Origin: DASZVB01 sp036272055
GTDB taxonomy: Bacteria; Myxococcota_A; Polyangia; Polyangiales; Polyangiaceae
DNA length: 64,000 bases
Reading direction: 5' to 3'
Assembly: GCA_036272055.1 (NCBI GenBank)
Contig: DATAZL010000059.1
Span: 62,001-126,000, forward strand
A program made the translations under genes and the position numbers. Below are positions 34,570 through 43,851 of this stretch, piece by piece (the stretch's first letter is position 1; the number at the start of each line of letters is the position of its first letter). Below the pieces are notes generated by a model that searched no databases, had not been told where the DNA came from, and saw only the letters and a program-made list of their open reading frames with translations.

Positions 34570-36033
34570 GTGAGTCAGGCCAGTTCTGCCACCGCGGGCG
34601 CGCCCTCCCGACGCGCCGCCGCATCTCGACGTTTTCTCCTCCTGGGGGCGCTGGCGCTCGCGTGGCCGTCCGCGGCCCTCGCGCAGAAGACGCCGGCCCC
34701 GCCGTCAGCGGCGGCGCAGAAAGGACCTCCGACGGACGCCCCACCGCCGACCGACCAGGTCGTGACCGCGCCCGACGTTTCGGACGCGATGCTCTCGCCG
34801 GTGCAACCCGCGTCGCGCCTCGTGAAGAACTGGGACGAGGCGCTCACGCTGATCCGCACGCGCTCGCCCGACTATCTCACCGCCGCCGAGACGATCCACC
34901 GCGCCGAGGCGCAGAAGCGCATCGTCCTCGCGACCGTGCTCCCGACGTTGAACGGGCAGGGGAGCTACACGCACCAGTTTCTCACCAAGGAGTTCGCGAT
35001 AGGACCGGTGAACATCACGTCGCCGCCGCCCAACGTGTGGGCAGCCGGCGCGACGCTGGGCGTGCCGATCGTCAATGTGCGGGGCCTCTACGGTGTCGCC
35101 ACCGCGAACCGGAACATCGAGGCGACCAAGCTGTCGTTCCAGGACACGCGGCGGGAGATCACGACAGCGGTCGTCAACGCGCTGCTCTCGAGCCTCACCT
35201 CCGAGCGTGTCGCCGAGCTGAACCGCGTCGGCCTGCGCGCGTCCCTCGAGCGCTTGAGTCTCACCGAGTCGCGGCTGAAGTTCGGGCAGGGCACGGAGCT
35301 CGATCACGACCGCGCCTTGCAAGACGTCGCGGCGTCCCGCGCGCAGCTCATTGCCGGGGACGAGTCGCTCCGTCAGGCGCGTGAAGAGCTGGGGCGAGCG
35401 CTCGGCATGTCACAGCCGCTCGGCGTCCCGAGGGAGCTCGACCTGGAAGAGTTCGAGCACGCGGTCGCGCGCACCTGCCACCTGAACGAGGAGCTCGAGC
35501 GACGCCCCGACGTGGCCGCGGCGCGAAAGCGAGTCGAGGTCGCCGACCGGCAGATCACCGATGCGGAGCTCGAGATCGCGCCGACGCTCTCGGCGGTATC
35601 GACGTTGAATTACGCGAGCGAAGTGTCACTCGCGCCGAACACGACGTGGCTCGTCGAGGGCGTGCTCAACGTGCCCTTCTACGACGGCGGCGCGCGCTAC
35701 GGCCGTATGCGCGACGCGCGCGCGGTTCGCGAGCAGGCGCGCCAGGCCCTCGTCTCCACCCGGCTCAACGCGATCATCTCGTCGGCGCGGGCTCATCGCG
35801 CCGTCGGCGTGTCGCAGCAGTCCCGGGAGGTCGCCCTCGCCCAGCGCGATCTCGCGAAGCGGGTCGACGCCAGGACGCGCGAGGGGTTCGCGCGCGGGTT
35901 CGGAACCAGTCTCGATCTCGTGATCTCGGCGCAGGCCCTTCGTCAGGCCGAGATAGATCTGGCGGTGCAGGACCTCGAGCTCGGTGAAGCTCGAGCCGGC
36001 GCCGTGCTTGCCAACGCGGAGTGCGTCTATTGA
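34570..36033 (+). CDS. TolC-family outer membrane efflux protein (pump 2)
   Basis: The 487-residue protein starts at GTG 34570 with a signal peptide (RRFLLLGALALAWPSAALA, cleavage near residue 39). A Pro-rich linker follows, then two TolC-type repeats: a helix starting LVKNWDEALTLIRTRSPDYL (about 84-103), the strand VPIVNVRGLYG, long coiled helices, and the second strand VPFYDGGARYG near residue 375. It should form the outer-membrane duct of the second tripartite pump. The stop overlaps the adaptor start (TTGA). Confidence 0.92.
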   Translation: MSQASSATAGAPSRRAAASRRFLLLGALALAWPSAALAQKTPAPPSAAAQKGPPTDAPPPTDQVVTAPDVSDAMLSPVQPASRLVKNWDEALTLIRTRSPDYLTAAETIHRAEAQKRIVLATVLPTLNGQGSYTHQFLTKEFAIGPVNITSPPPNVWAAGATLGVPIVNVRGLYGVATANRNIEATKLSFQDTRREITTAVVNALLSSLTSERVAELNRVGLRASLERLSLTESRLKFGQGTELDHDRALQDVAASRAQLIAGDESLRQAREELGRALGMSQPLGVPRELDLEEFEHAVARTCHLNEELERRPDVAAARKRVEVADRQITDAELEIAPTLSAVSTLNYASEVSLAPNTTWLVEGVLNVPFYDGGARYGRMRDARAVREQARQALVSTRLNAIISSARAHRAVGVSQQSREVALAQRDLAKRVDARTREGFARGFGTSLDLVISAQALRQAEIDLAVQDLELGEARAGAVLANAECVY

Positions 36034-37301
36034 AACCGAATCACACCGACATCGGGGTAAATCGCGTCATCGCCAGGGGCGCGGCGCTCGCCGCCCTCGT
36101 GCTCCTCGTCGCAGGCTGCGGCGACGCCAAGAAGGCTCAGGGCGCGCCGCCGCCGCCCACCGTGGTCGTCGCGCCCGTCAAGCGCGCGGACGTGCCGCTC
36201 TTCATCGAGGCGGTCGCGACGATCGACGGCTACGTCAACGCCGACATCCGGGCCCGCGTGCGCGGTTACCTCGAGAAGCAGCTCTACAAGGACGGCGCCA
36301 TCGTCAAGAAGGGGCAGACGCTGTTCACGATCGAGGCGACGGAATACAGCGCGTCCCTGTCGTCGGCGCGGGCGAGTCTCGCGCGAGCGCACGCCGCGCA
36401 GGACCACAACAAGGTGCTCGCCGAGCGTGACGAGGGGCTCTTCAAGACCGGGGTCGTGTCGCGTCAGGACGTCGACAACGCGACCGCCAGCGTGGCGGAC
36501 GCCGACGGCCAGGTGCAGGGCGCTCAGGCGGCGGTCGAACAGGCGGCGCTCAATCTGTCGTACACGACGATCAAGTCGCCGCTCGACGGCGTCGCGGGCC
36601 TCGCCCAGGTGAGAACCGGCAACCTGGTTGGTCAGGACGGGCCCACGCTGCTCACCACGGTGTCCCAGGTCGATCCGATCCGGGCGACGTTCCCGATGTC
36701 GGAGTCGGACTACGTGAAGTACCCGTACCGCTCGAAGAACCTCGACGCCCGCGATCTTGCCTGGGCCAAGAAAGAGTTCGTCAAGCTCGACACCGGTGCC
36801 GAGACCGACGAGGGCGACCCCGGCGTCGAGCTCGTCCTCTCCGACGGAACCGTTTACAAGCACCGCGGCGTCGTCGTCGCGGTGAACCGCCAGATCGACG
36901 TCAACACGGGGACGATCCAGGTGCAGGCGCTGATCCCGAACCCGACCGGCGATCTGCGGCCCGGGCAATACGGCCGGGTGCGCATCCGCCGTACCGACGC
37001 GGGCGTCGGCGCCCTCACCGTCTCCGAGAAATCGCTCATCTCCGTTCAGGGGACGTTCTCGGTCGGCGTGGTGGGGCCGGACAACAAGGTGCAGCTCCGT
37101 CGCGTCGACCTCGGGCCCGGCAGCGGCGGGCAGCGCATCGTCATGAAGGGCGTCAGCGAGGGCGACCGCGTGGTCGTCGAGGGCGTGCAGAAGATCAGCG
37201 ACGGGGCGGTCGTCGTTCCGAAGACCGCGCCGGCCGCGGTGGCGTCCGCGGAGCCCTCGGCAGAGCCGCCTGCTGCGGCATCCGCCGCCGCGAAGAACTG
37301 A
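36030..37301 (+). CDS. RND efflux periplasmic adaptor lipoprotein (pump 2)
   Basis: The 423-residue protein begins with a lipoprotein signal (ALVLLVAGCGD, Cys near residue 32), so it is anchored by a lipid rather than a helix, unlike the pump 1 adaptor. The lipoyl-like half-motifs are RVRGYLEKQLYKDGAIVKKG and IKSPLDGVAGLAQVRTGNLV, on either side of a short alpha-hairpin. Beta-barrel and membrane-proximal domains follow. TTG 36030 is chosen because GGAG lies 8 bases before it and it overlaps the TolC stop; GTG 36021 is an in-frame alternative. The Ala/Pro-rich C-terminus is disordered. Confidence 0.92.
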   Translation: MKPNHTDIGVNRVIARGAALAALVLLVAGCGDAKKAQGAPPPPTVVVAPVKRADVPLFIEAVATIDGYVNADIRARVRGYLEKQLYKDGAIVKKGQTLFTIEATEYSASLSSARASLARAHAAQDHNKVLAERDEGLFKTGVVSRQDVDNATASVADADGQVQGAQAAVEQAALNLSYTTIKSPLDGVAGLAQVRTGNLVGQDGPTLLTTVSQVDPIRATFPMSESDYVKYPYRSKNLDARDLAWAKKEFVKLDTGAETDEGDPGVELVLSDGTVYKHRGVVVAVNRQIDVNTGTIQVQALIPNPTGDLRPGQYGRVRIRRTDAGVGALTVSEKSLISVQGTFSVGVVGPDNKVQLRRVDLGPGSGGQRIVMKGVSEGDRVVVEGVQKISDGAVVVPKTAPAAVASAEPSAEPPAAASAAAKN

Positions 37302-37317
37302 GACGAGGAGAGCGCCG

Positions 37318-40300
37318 ATGTCTGCCTTCTTCGTTCGCCGTCCAATCGTCGCGATGGTCATCGCGATCATCACCGTGCTCCTCGGCATCGTGTCGCTCGT
37401 CGGTCTGCCGATCGCGCAGTTTCCCCAGATCCTCCCGCCGCAGATCAATCTGACGACGACGTACACCGGCGCCGACGCGCTCACCATCGAGCAGGCCGTC
37501 GCGACGCCGATCGAGCAGCAGATGAACGGCGTGGATCGGATGCTCTACATCCAGTCCACGAACGCCAACGACGGCTCGATGGGCCAGGTCGTCACGTTCG
37601 ACATCGGGACCGACATCGACGTCGACAACGTCCTGGTCAATAACCGTTACTCGCAAGCGCAGCCGTTCCTGCCCCAGGACGTGAAGAACTTCGGGGTGAC
37701 CATCAAGAAGTCCCTGGCGTTCCCGCTGATGGTCTTCTCGCTGTACTCGCCCGACGGGCGCTACGACCCGACGTTCCTCGCGAATTACTCGCTCATCAAC
37801 ATCAACGACGCGCTCCTCCGCGTGAAGGGCGTCGGCGACATCAGAAACCTCGGCGCGGCCGACTACTCGATGCGCATGTGGCTGAACCCCGACACGCTCG
37901 CGCGTCTCGGGCTCACCGTCACCGACGTCCAGAACGCGCTCCGCTCGCAGAACGTCGTGAACCCCGCCGGGCAGATCGGCGCGGAACCGTCGCCGCCCGG
38001 CCAGGAGCTGACGTACACGCTTCGCGCGCAAGGTCGCCTCGTCGAGCCCGAGGAGTTCGGCAAGATCATCATCCGCGAGAACCCCGACGGCTCGAGCGTG
38101 AAGATGAGCGACGTCGCGCGCACCGAGCTCGGCGCGCTCACGTACCAGCAGTACGGCACCTTCAACGGCAAGCCGGCCGCCGTCATCGCGACGTTCCAGA
38201 CCCCGGGCTCGAACGCCCTCGAGGTCGCGGCCAACATGAAGAAGACGATGGCGGAGCTCGCAAAGAGCTTCCCGCCGGGCATCGAGTACCAGGTGTCGCT
38301 CGACACGACGCTGCCCGTCACCGCCGGCATCGGCGAGATCGTGCAGACGCTGGTCGAGGCCATCCTGCTCGTCGTCCTCGTCGTGTTCATCTTCCTGCAG
38401 AGCTGGCGCGCGACGCTGATCCCGCTGCTCACGGTGCCGGTCTCGCTCATCGGCGCCTTCGCGGTGTTCCCGCTCCTCGGCTTCTCGGTGAACACCCTGT
38501 CGCTCTTCGGTCTGGTGCTGGCGATCGGCCTCGTCGTCGACGACGCCATCGTCGTAGTGGAGGCCGTCGAGCATCACATCGAGACCGGCAAGAACCCGCG
38601 GGAGGCGACCCTCCAGGCAATGAAGGAAGTGTCGGGCCCGGTCGTCGCGATCGCGCTCGTCCTCATCGCGGTGTTCACGCCGGTCGCTTTCATGGGTGGC
38701 ATCACCGGGCGCCTCTACCAGCAGTTCGCCCTGACGATCGCGATCTCGGTCGCGATCTCGGCCTTCAACGCGCTCACCCTGAGCCCCGCGCTGAGCGCTC
38801 TCCTGCTCAAGCCGCGGTCGGAGCACCGTGGCTTCTTCGGTCGCCTCGGAGACGGCTTCAATCGCTGGTTCGGCAAGGCGACCGACGCGTACATCGGCGT
38901 GAACCGGCAGCTCATCAGGAAGCTCGCCATTCCTCTCATCCTGCTCGCGGGCGTGACCGGTTTCTCGGTGCTCATCGGCGGCAAGCTGCCGTCGGGCTTC
39001 GTCCCCGACGAGGATCAGGGATACGCGATCATCGGCGTGCAGCTTCCGGATGGCGCGTCGCTCCAGCGCACGAAGGCCGTCTACGAGAAGATAAACGCCA
39101 TCATCTCGAAGCAGCCCGGCATCCGGACGTACAACGGCGTCGCCGGCTTCAGCTTCTTCACTCGCACGGCGGCGAGCTACACCGGCACCGGGTTCATCGG
39201 GCTCAAGCCGTGGGACGAGCGCGACGGCCCAGGGCTCGACTCGCCCTCCATCTTGAAGAAGCTGAACGGCGCGTTTCAGGGCATCCCCGAGGCGCGGGTG
39301 TTCGCGGTGACCCCGCCGGCCATCCCAGGCATCAGCTCCGCCGGCGGCTTCAGCATGATGCTGCAGGACAAGAGCGGCGGCACGTATCAGTTCCTCGCCC
39401 AGAACGTCGGGAAGTTCCTCGCCGAGGCGAAGAAGCGACCCGAGCTCGACCAGATTCGTCCCATCTTCTCGCCTGCTGTGCCGCAGCTCTTCGCCGACGT
39501 CGACAAGGACAAGGCGCTGAAGGAAGGCGTCGCGATCACCGAGATCTACGCTGCGCTGCAGACGTTCCTCGGCGGCGCGTACATCAACGACTTTTCGCGG
39601 TTCGGGCGGCAGTGGCGCGTCTTCTTGCAAGCCGAGCCGAGCTTTCGCACGAACGCCGACGCGATCTCGCGCTTCTACGTCCGGAGCCTCAAGGGCGACA
39701 TGGTCCCGCTGTCGTCGTTCGTCAGCATTCGCTCCACGACCGGCCCCGAGTACACGGTGCGCTTCAATCTGTTCCGCGCCGTCGAGATCCAGGGCGCACC
39801 GGCAGCAGGGTACAGCTCCGGGCAGGCGCTCGACGCGCTCGAGGACGTTGCCGCCAAGACGTTGCCGCCGGAGATGGGCTACGCCTGGAACGCGCTCTCG
39901 TACCAGGAGCGCATCGCGAGCGGCGGCTCGGCGCGCGTCCTCGGGCTGTCGCTCGTCTTCGTGTTCCTGATTCTCGCCGCTCTCTACGAGAGCTGGTCTC
40001 TGCCGTTCTCGGTGCTGCTCAGCACGCCGGTCGCGGTGCTCGGCGCGTACCTCGGGCTCCTGTCGCGCAAGTTCGACAACAACGTGTACGCGCAGATCGG
40101 TCTCGTGATGCTCGTCGGCCTCACGGCGAAGAACGCGATCCTCATCGTCGAGTTCGCGAAGAGCCAGCGCGAGGCGGGCAAATCCATCATCGACGCGGCG
40201 CTCGAGGGCGCGAAGCTCCGCCTGCGTCCCATCCTGATGACGTCGTTCGCGTTCATCTTCGGCTGCTTGCCGCTGTGGGTCGCGACCGGTGCCGGCGCCA

Positions 40301-40488
40301 ACGCACGCCGCATGCTCGGCACCGCGGTCGTCTCCGGCATGCTCGCCGCGACGTTCCTCGGTACGTTCCTCATCCCTTCGCTTTACGTGATGGTGGAGCG
40401 CCTGGTGACGCGCAAGAAGGACCAGGGCGAGCGGGCGCCAGAGCACGACGCGCTACCAGACGGTGCGAGCTCCGTACACGCCGAGTGA
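37318..40488 (+). CDS. RND multidrug efflux permease, HAE1/AcrB-like (pump 2)
   Basis: The 1056-residue protein matches AcrB/MexB throughout. Features include the N-terminal FFVRRPIVAMVIAI helix, QNVVNPAGQIGAEPSPPGQ in the porter domain, and the proton-relay residues Asp408-Asp409 (GLVVDDAIVVVE) and Lys938 (LTAKNAILIVEF). The C-terminal tail after TM12 is short and charged. GAGGAGAG precedes ATG 37318. It is the energised inner-membrane part of the second tripartite pump, and with the full proton relay it is expected to export hydrophobic or amphiphilic compounds such as drugs or the cell's own metabolites. Confidence 0.95.
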   Translation: MSAFFVRRPIVAMVIAIITVLLGIVSLVGLPIAQFPQILPPQINLTTTYTGADALTIEQAVATPIEQQMNGVDRMLYIQSTNANDGSMGQVVTFDIGTDIDVDNVLVNNRYSQAQPFLPQDVKNFGVTIKKSLAFPLMVFSLYSPDGRYDPTFLANYSLININDALLRVKGVGDIRNLGAADYSMRMWLNPDTLARLGLTVTDVQNALRSQNVVNPAGQIGAEPSPPGQELTYTLRAQGRLVEPEEFGKIIIRENPDGSSVKMSDVARTELGALTYQQYGTFNGKPAAVIATFQTPGSNALEVAANMKKTMAELAKSFPPGIEYQVSLDTTLPVTAGIGEIVQTLVEAILLVVLVVFIFLQSWRATLIPLLTVPVSLIGAFAVFPLLGFSVNTLSLFGLVLAIGLVVDDAIVVVEAVEHHIETGKNPREATLQAMKEVSGPVVAIALVLIAVFTPVAFMGGITGRLYQQFALTIAISVAISAFNALTLSPALSALLLKPRSEHRGFFGRLGDGFNRWFGKATDAYIGVNRQLIRKLAIPLILLAGVTGFSVLIGGKLPSGFVPDEDQGYAIIGVQLPDGASLQRTKAVYEKINAIISKQPGIRTYNGVAGFSFFTRTAASYTGTGFIGLKPWDERDGPGLDSPSILKKLNGAFQGIPEARVFAVTPPAIPGISSAGGFSMMLQDKSGGTYQFLAQNVGKFLAEAKKRPELDQIRPIFSPAVPQLFADVDKDKALKEGVAITEIYAALQTFLGGAYINDFSRFGRQWRVFLQAEPSFRTNADAISRFYVRSLKGDMVPLSSFVSIRSTTGPEYTVRFNLFRAVEIQGAPAAGYSSGQALDALEDVAAKTLPPEMGYAWNALSYQERIASGGSARVLGLSLVFVFLILAALYESWSLPFSVLLSTPVAVLGAYLGLLSRKFDNNVYAQIGLVMLVGLTAKNAILIVEFAKSQREAGKSIIDAALEGAKLRLRPILMTSFAFIFGCLPLWVATGAGANARRMLGTAVVSGMLAATFLGTFLIPSLYVMVERLVTRKKDQGERAPEHDALPDGASSVHAE

Positions 40489-40665
40489 CGCAAATCGCGG
40501 ATCCGTCCGCTTAAGAAATCGAAATACGCGCGTGTGAAAATCCGGACGAGGGTCCGCAGATAGCCGTTATCGGTACGTTGCGGAGAGCCGTTCACTGCTC
40601 CGCGGCGATGCGAAGCTCCGGGTTCGAAGGGGACCTGACCCGTTTCGTAATCGTCGCGGAAAGCG

Positions 40666-42762
40666 ATGATGATGCTCAAACGGAACTGCGTGTGTGCTGG
40701 TGTGCTCCTGGTCGTCGCGGGATGCGGCGGCGAAGCTCGGGAGACGCTTTCCGACGGAACGGTGTCGGAGGCCCTGGCTCCGGCGGGTAGTGACGCGCGA
40801 TTCGTCAGCTCGACGATGAAGTCGACCTGGTACCCCGGCGAGCGCGGCGTCGTCTCGGTGACGATGACGAACGCCGGCACCAACGACTGGACGGCCTCGC
40901 CCATCTTCGGCCTGACTACCCTCGACGGTGCCTGGAACTGGAGCTACACGCCGGTCTCCGCGGTCGTACACCCGAGCGGAACGAACACATTCTCGTTCAT
41001 CGTGGGCGCCCCGAGCGCCGCTGGAGCGCAGACGTTCACGGCCGACATGCAGGCCATCGGCCGCGGCGGCTTCGGTGACGTGGTGAGCACGCCGGTCACG
41101 GTGAGCGCCGCGTCGAGCCGTCAGTGGGGCTGCACTTACGTCCCCGGTTCCAGCTCGCTCCCGACGATGCTGTCCCCCGGCGAGAGCCGTCAGGTGACCC
41201 TTGCGGTGACGAACTCCGGCACCGGCGACTGGACGAGCGCTTTCTATCTCGGCAGCCACGACACCCCGACGAACTTCTGGGGTCAGACCAACGTCGTCCT
41301 CGGGAGCACCGTCGCGTCCGGCGCGACGAGGAGCTTCACGTTCTCGATCCGGGCGCCGTCGACGGCGGGTACGTATCGGTTCGTTCGCGAGATGACGAAC
41401 CCGCCTCCGGCAGGCGTCGGCTTCTTCCAGGCGAGCAATTTCTGCGTCGATCAGCCGATCGTCGTCGGGGGTACCTCGGCGAACGGAGCGACGGTCGCGT
41501 CGCAGAACTTCCCGGCGACCATGGCCGTGGGCGAGACCACGACGGTCACGGTGGCGATGAACGACACCGGCACCGCCGCATGGCCGGCGGACGGAAGCTA
41601 CGCGCTCTGGTCGAACAACACGCCGGTCAATCTCTGGGGCACGACGTCCGTGCCGGTGAAGGTGTCGACCTCGATGGGCGGCACCGTGTCGCTGTCGTTC
41701 AACGTCACCGCACCAGCGGCTGCGGGCAGCTACACCCAGAGCTGGCAGATGCGGAAGATGACGGGGGCCGACGCCGGTCTGTTCGGACAGACGATCAGCG
41801 TTCCGGTGGTCGTCAACGGCTCGACGACGGCCGGCTACGGAGCGTCGGTGGCGTCACAATCGACGCTGCCCACGACGACCCCCGGCACCTACTACGCCGT
41901 GACCGTCGCGATGATGAACACCGGCTCGAAGACGTGGGCCGGGACGACGTTCGGTCTGCGCTCGGTGAGTGTTCCCTCGAACATCTGGGGAACGACCTAT
42001 GTGCCGCTCGCATCGACGGATTCCGTCGCATCGGGAGACACTCACACGTTCTCCTTCTACGTGAAGGCGCCCTCGTCCGGCGCCGTCGACACGGCATGGC
42101 GCATGATCCAGACCGACGGCGTGGGTCTCTTCGGGCCCACGGCTAGCAACGGAGGCGGAGTGCCCGTCATCGCGCTCGACTGCGGTGATCTGCTCACGCG
42201 CCGCCCCGGCACCGCGAACGGCGTCTACACCATCGACATGGACGGCAGCGGACCCACCGCGCCCTTCGACGTCTACTGCGACATGACCCACGGCGGCTGG
42301 ACGCAGGTGAACGATCAGGACGTCGCCGTGCACGGCGGCTATCTCGCGAAGAACGTCTGGTTCGCGGGCGTGAACACCACCGCGCCGAACGGCGGACAGT
42401 GGGGCATCCTGAATCGCCTCTCGGCGTTCAAGCGCTCCACCAACGACTGGAATCTCCGCATGACCTACGGCCAGGACGAAGCGCGCTACGCGCAGTGGGT
42501 GCAGAGCGGCGACCCCACCACCGCGTCGCGCGGAACGGTCTCGGCCGTCAGCATGCTTCCCCTCAATCAGGTCGGCTGCACGTCGCCCTTCATGGGGCTG
42601 GGCATGGATGCCGGCTCCGGTACGCTCGACGGCGATCCGGGCGGGTGCTGGTGGTTCCCGATCGGTTCCACGACCCAGTTCGGCAGCGGTCTGCCGGCTT
42701 ACAACGGATCGGACTCCGGGCAGCTCGTCACCGATCGCATGCGCCTCTACGTGAAGCGCTGA
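40666..42762 (+). CDS. lipoprotein with four NBR1-like Ig repeats and a fibrinogen-like C-terminal region
   Basis: The 698-residue protein starts MMMLKRNCVCAGVLLVVAGCGG (lipidation Cys near residue 20). Four tandem beta-sandwich repeats follow (about 45-145, 155-270, 280-385, 390-505). Each has a PGE/AVGE-type turn, a VTMTNAGTNDW or equivalent (VTNSGTGDW, MNDTGTAAW, MNTGSKTW), and a FSF..APS..G.. strand, the pattern of the NBR1 central Ig domain. The C-terminal 190 residues open with DCGDLLTRRPG, then GVYTIDMDG and FDVYCDMTHGGWTQV, the beginning of a fibrinogen-related domain; the canonical second half is only loosely similar. It is a surface adhesin or ligand-binding protein by architecture. 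The triple ATG makes the exact start ambiguous by two codons. Confidence 0.85.
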   Translation: MMMLKRNCVCAGVLLVVAGCGGEARETLSDGTVSEALAPAGSDARFVSSTMKSTWYPGERGVVSVTMTNAGTNDWTASPIFGLTTLDGAWNWSYTPVSAVVHPSGTNTFSFIVGAPSAAGAQTFTADMQAIGRGGFGDVVSTPVTVSAASSRQWGCTYVPGSSSLPTMLSPGESRQVTLAVTNSGTGDWTSAFYLGSHDTPTNFWGQTNVVLGSTVASGATRSFTFSIRAPSTAGTYRFVREMTNPPPAGVGFFQASNFCVDQPIVVGGTSANGATVASQNFPATMAVGETTTVTVAMNDTGTAAWPADGSYALWSNNTPVNLWGTTSVPVKVSTSMGGTVSLSFNVTAPAAAGSYTQSWQMRKMTGADAGLFGQTISVPVVVNGSTTAGYGASVASQSTLPTTTPGTYYAVTVAMMNTGSKTWAGTTFGLRSVSVPSNIWGTTYVPLASTDSVASGDTHTFSFYVKAPSSGAVDTAWRMIQTDGVGLFGPTASNGGGVPVIALDCGDLLTRRPGTANGVYTIDMDGSGPTAPFDVYCDMTHGGWTQVNDQDVAVHGGYLAKNVWFAGVNTTAPNGGQWGILNRLSAFKRSTNDWNLRMTYGQDEARYAQWVQSGDPTTASRGTVSAVSMLPLNQVGCTSPFMGLGMDAGSGTLDGDPGGCWWFPIGSTTQFGSGLPAYNGSDSGQLVTDRMRLYVKR

Positions 42763-42782
42763 GCGAATCGGGACAGTGAGAG

Positions 42783-42808
42783 CGGGGGGCGTCGTCGGGC
42801 GCCCCCCG
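42783..42808. terminator. bidirectional hairpin between convergent genes
   Basis: CGGGGGGCG (42783-42791) pairs perfectly with CGCCCCCCG (42800-42808) with an 8-nt loop. It lies between the Ig-repeat lipoprotein stop and the ilvE stop. There is no T-tract. Confidence 0.6.
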
Positions 42809-42815
42809 TGTTCGT

Positions 42816-43814
42816 TCAGACCGTCGTGATCCACTCCGCGAAGCGCTGGTCCTTGCCGGTCGCTGCGCGGAGATAGGCGTTGCGGAACAGAGTGCCGTAC
42901 GTGCCCTGTCCGGTCTTGTAGTGGACGCCGTCGATCTCGCGCACCGGCGTGACCTCGGCGGCGGTGCCGGTGAGAAACACCTCGTCGGCGCGGAGCAGCT
43001 CTTCGCGTGTGAAGGCGCGGATCTCGACAGGGACGTCGAGCGTCTTGGCGAGCTTCAGGATGCAGTCGCGGGTGATGCCGGGCACGATCGACGACATCTC
43101 GTCGTTCGTGAAGAGCTTGCCCTGGCGCATGAAGAAGACGTTCTCCCCGGTGGCGCTCGCGACGGTGCCGTCGTGGTTCAGGAGGATCGCGTCGTCGAAG
43201 CCGCGGTCGAGGGCCTCGTGGGCGGCGAGCACGCTGTTCGCGTAGTGGCCGCTCGCCTTTGCCATCGTCGGCAGCATGGTGTGGTGGAATTTACGCCACG
43301 ACGAGACGGTGACGCGGATGCCGTTGCGAAGCGCGTTCTCGCCGAGGAACGAGCCGAGCTCGCGCGCCGCAATGAAGACGCTGACCGGGCAGTGCGTCTT
43401 CGGTTTCAGGTCGATGGGGCCGTAGCCGAAGTAGGCGAGGGGACGGAGATACCCGTTCTCGATGCCGTTCTTCCGCGTCACCTCGAGCGCGCCGTTGACG
43501 AGGTCGTCCGAGGAGAACGGCAGCGTCATGCCGTAGAGGTGCGCCGAGCCGATCAGCCTGTCGACGTGGTCGCGCAGCCGGAAAATGCGCGGCCCCGGAT
43601 AGACGCGAATGCCCTCGAACACGGCCGTGCCGTAGTGGAGAGCATTCGAGTAGTAGTGAACGCCGACCTCACTCGCCTCGCGAAGGCCGCCTTCCCACCA
43701 CACGAACCGCGCAAGCTTCTGGCCCTTCGGACGAGGTGCGGGAAGCACCTCGTCGATCGGGATTCGAGCAAAGCTCGGCCATTCCTCTAGCGCGGACTCG
43801 TGCGGGTCAGACAT
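42816..43814 (-). CDS. ilvE: branched-chain amino acid aminotransferase
   Basis: This 332-residue class IV PLP aminotransferase makes valine, leucine and isoleucine from the 2-oxo acids with glutamate. Family signatures are present: FVWWEGGLREASEVG, YYSNALHYGTAVFEGIRVY (residues 54-72), the PLP-Lys region TMLPTMAKASGHYANS, DAILLNHDGTVASATGENVF, and IVPGITRDCILKLAKTL then LRADEVFLTGTAAEVTPV. It is last in the minus-strand branched-chain series, 37 bp after ilvC, and likely co-transcribed with it. Confidence 0.96.
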   Translation of the reverse strand: MSDPHESALEEWPSFARIPIDEVLPAPRPKGQKLARFVWWEGGLREASEVGVHYYSNALHYGTAVFEGIRVYPGPRIFRLRDHVDRLIGSAHLYGMTLPFSSDDLVNGALEVTRKNGIENGYLRPLAYFGYGPIDLKPKTHCPVSVFIAARELGSFLGENALRNGIRVTVSSWRKFHHTMLPTMAKASGHYANSVLAAHEALDRGFDDAILLNHDGTVASATGENVFFMRQGKLFTNDEMSSIVPGITRDCILKLAKTLDVPVEIRAFTREELLRADEVFLTGTAAEVTPVREIDGVHYKTGQGTYGTLFRNAYLRAATGKDQRFAEWITTV

Positions 43815-43851
43815 GAGGTCCTCGGGAGCCGGCGCCGCCGGCGGTTTCGAC

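Noticed and set aside
37195..40446. Minus-strand open frame of 1083 codons opposite the pump 2 permease
   Set aside because: It is the reverse-strand shadow of a well-conserved RND gene, rich in Arg/His/Glu as G/C-biased shadows are, with no family motif.
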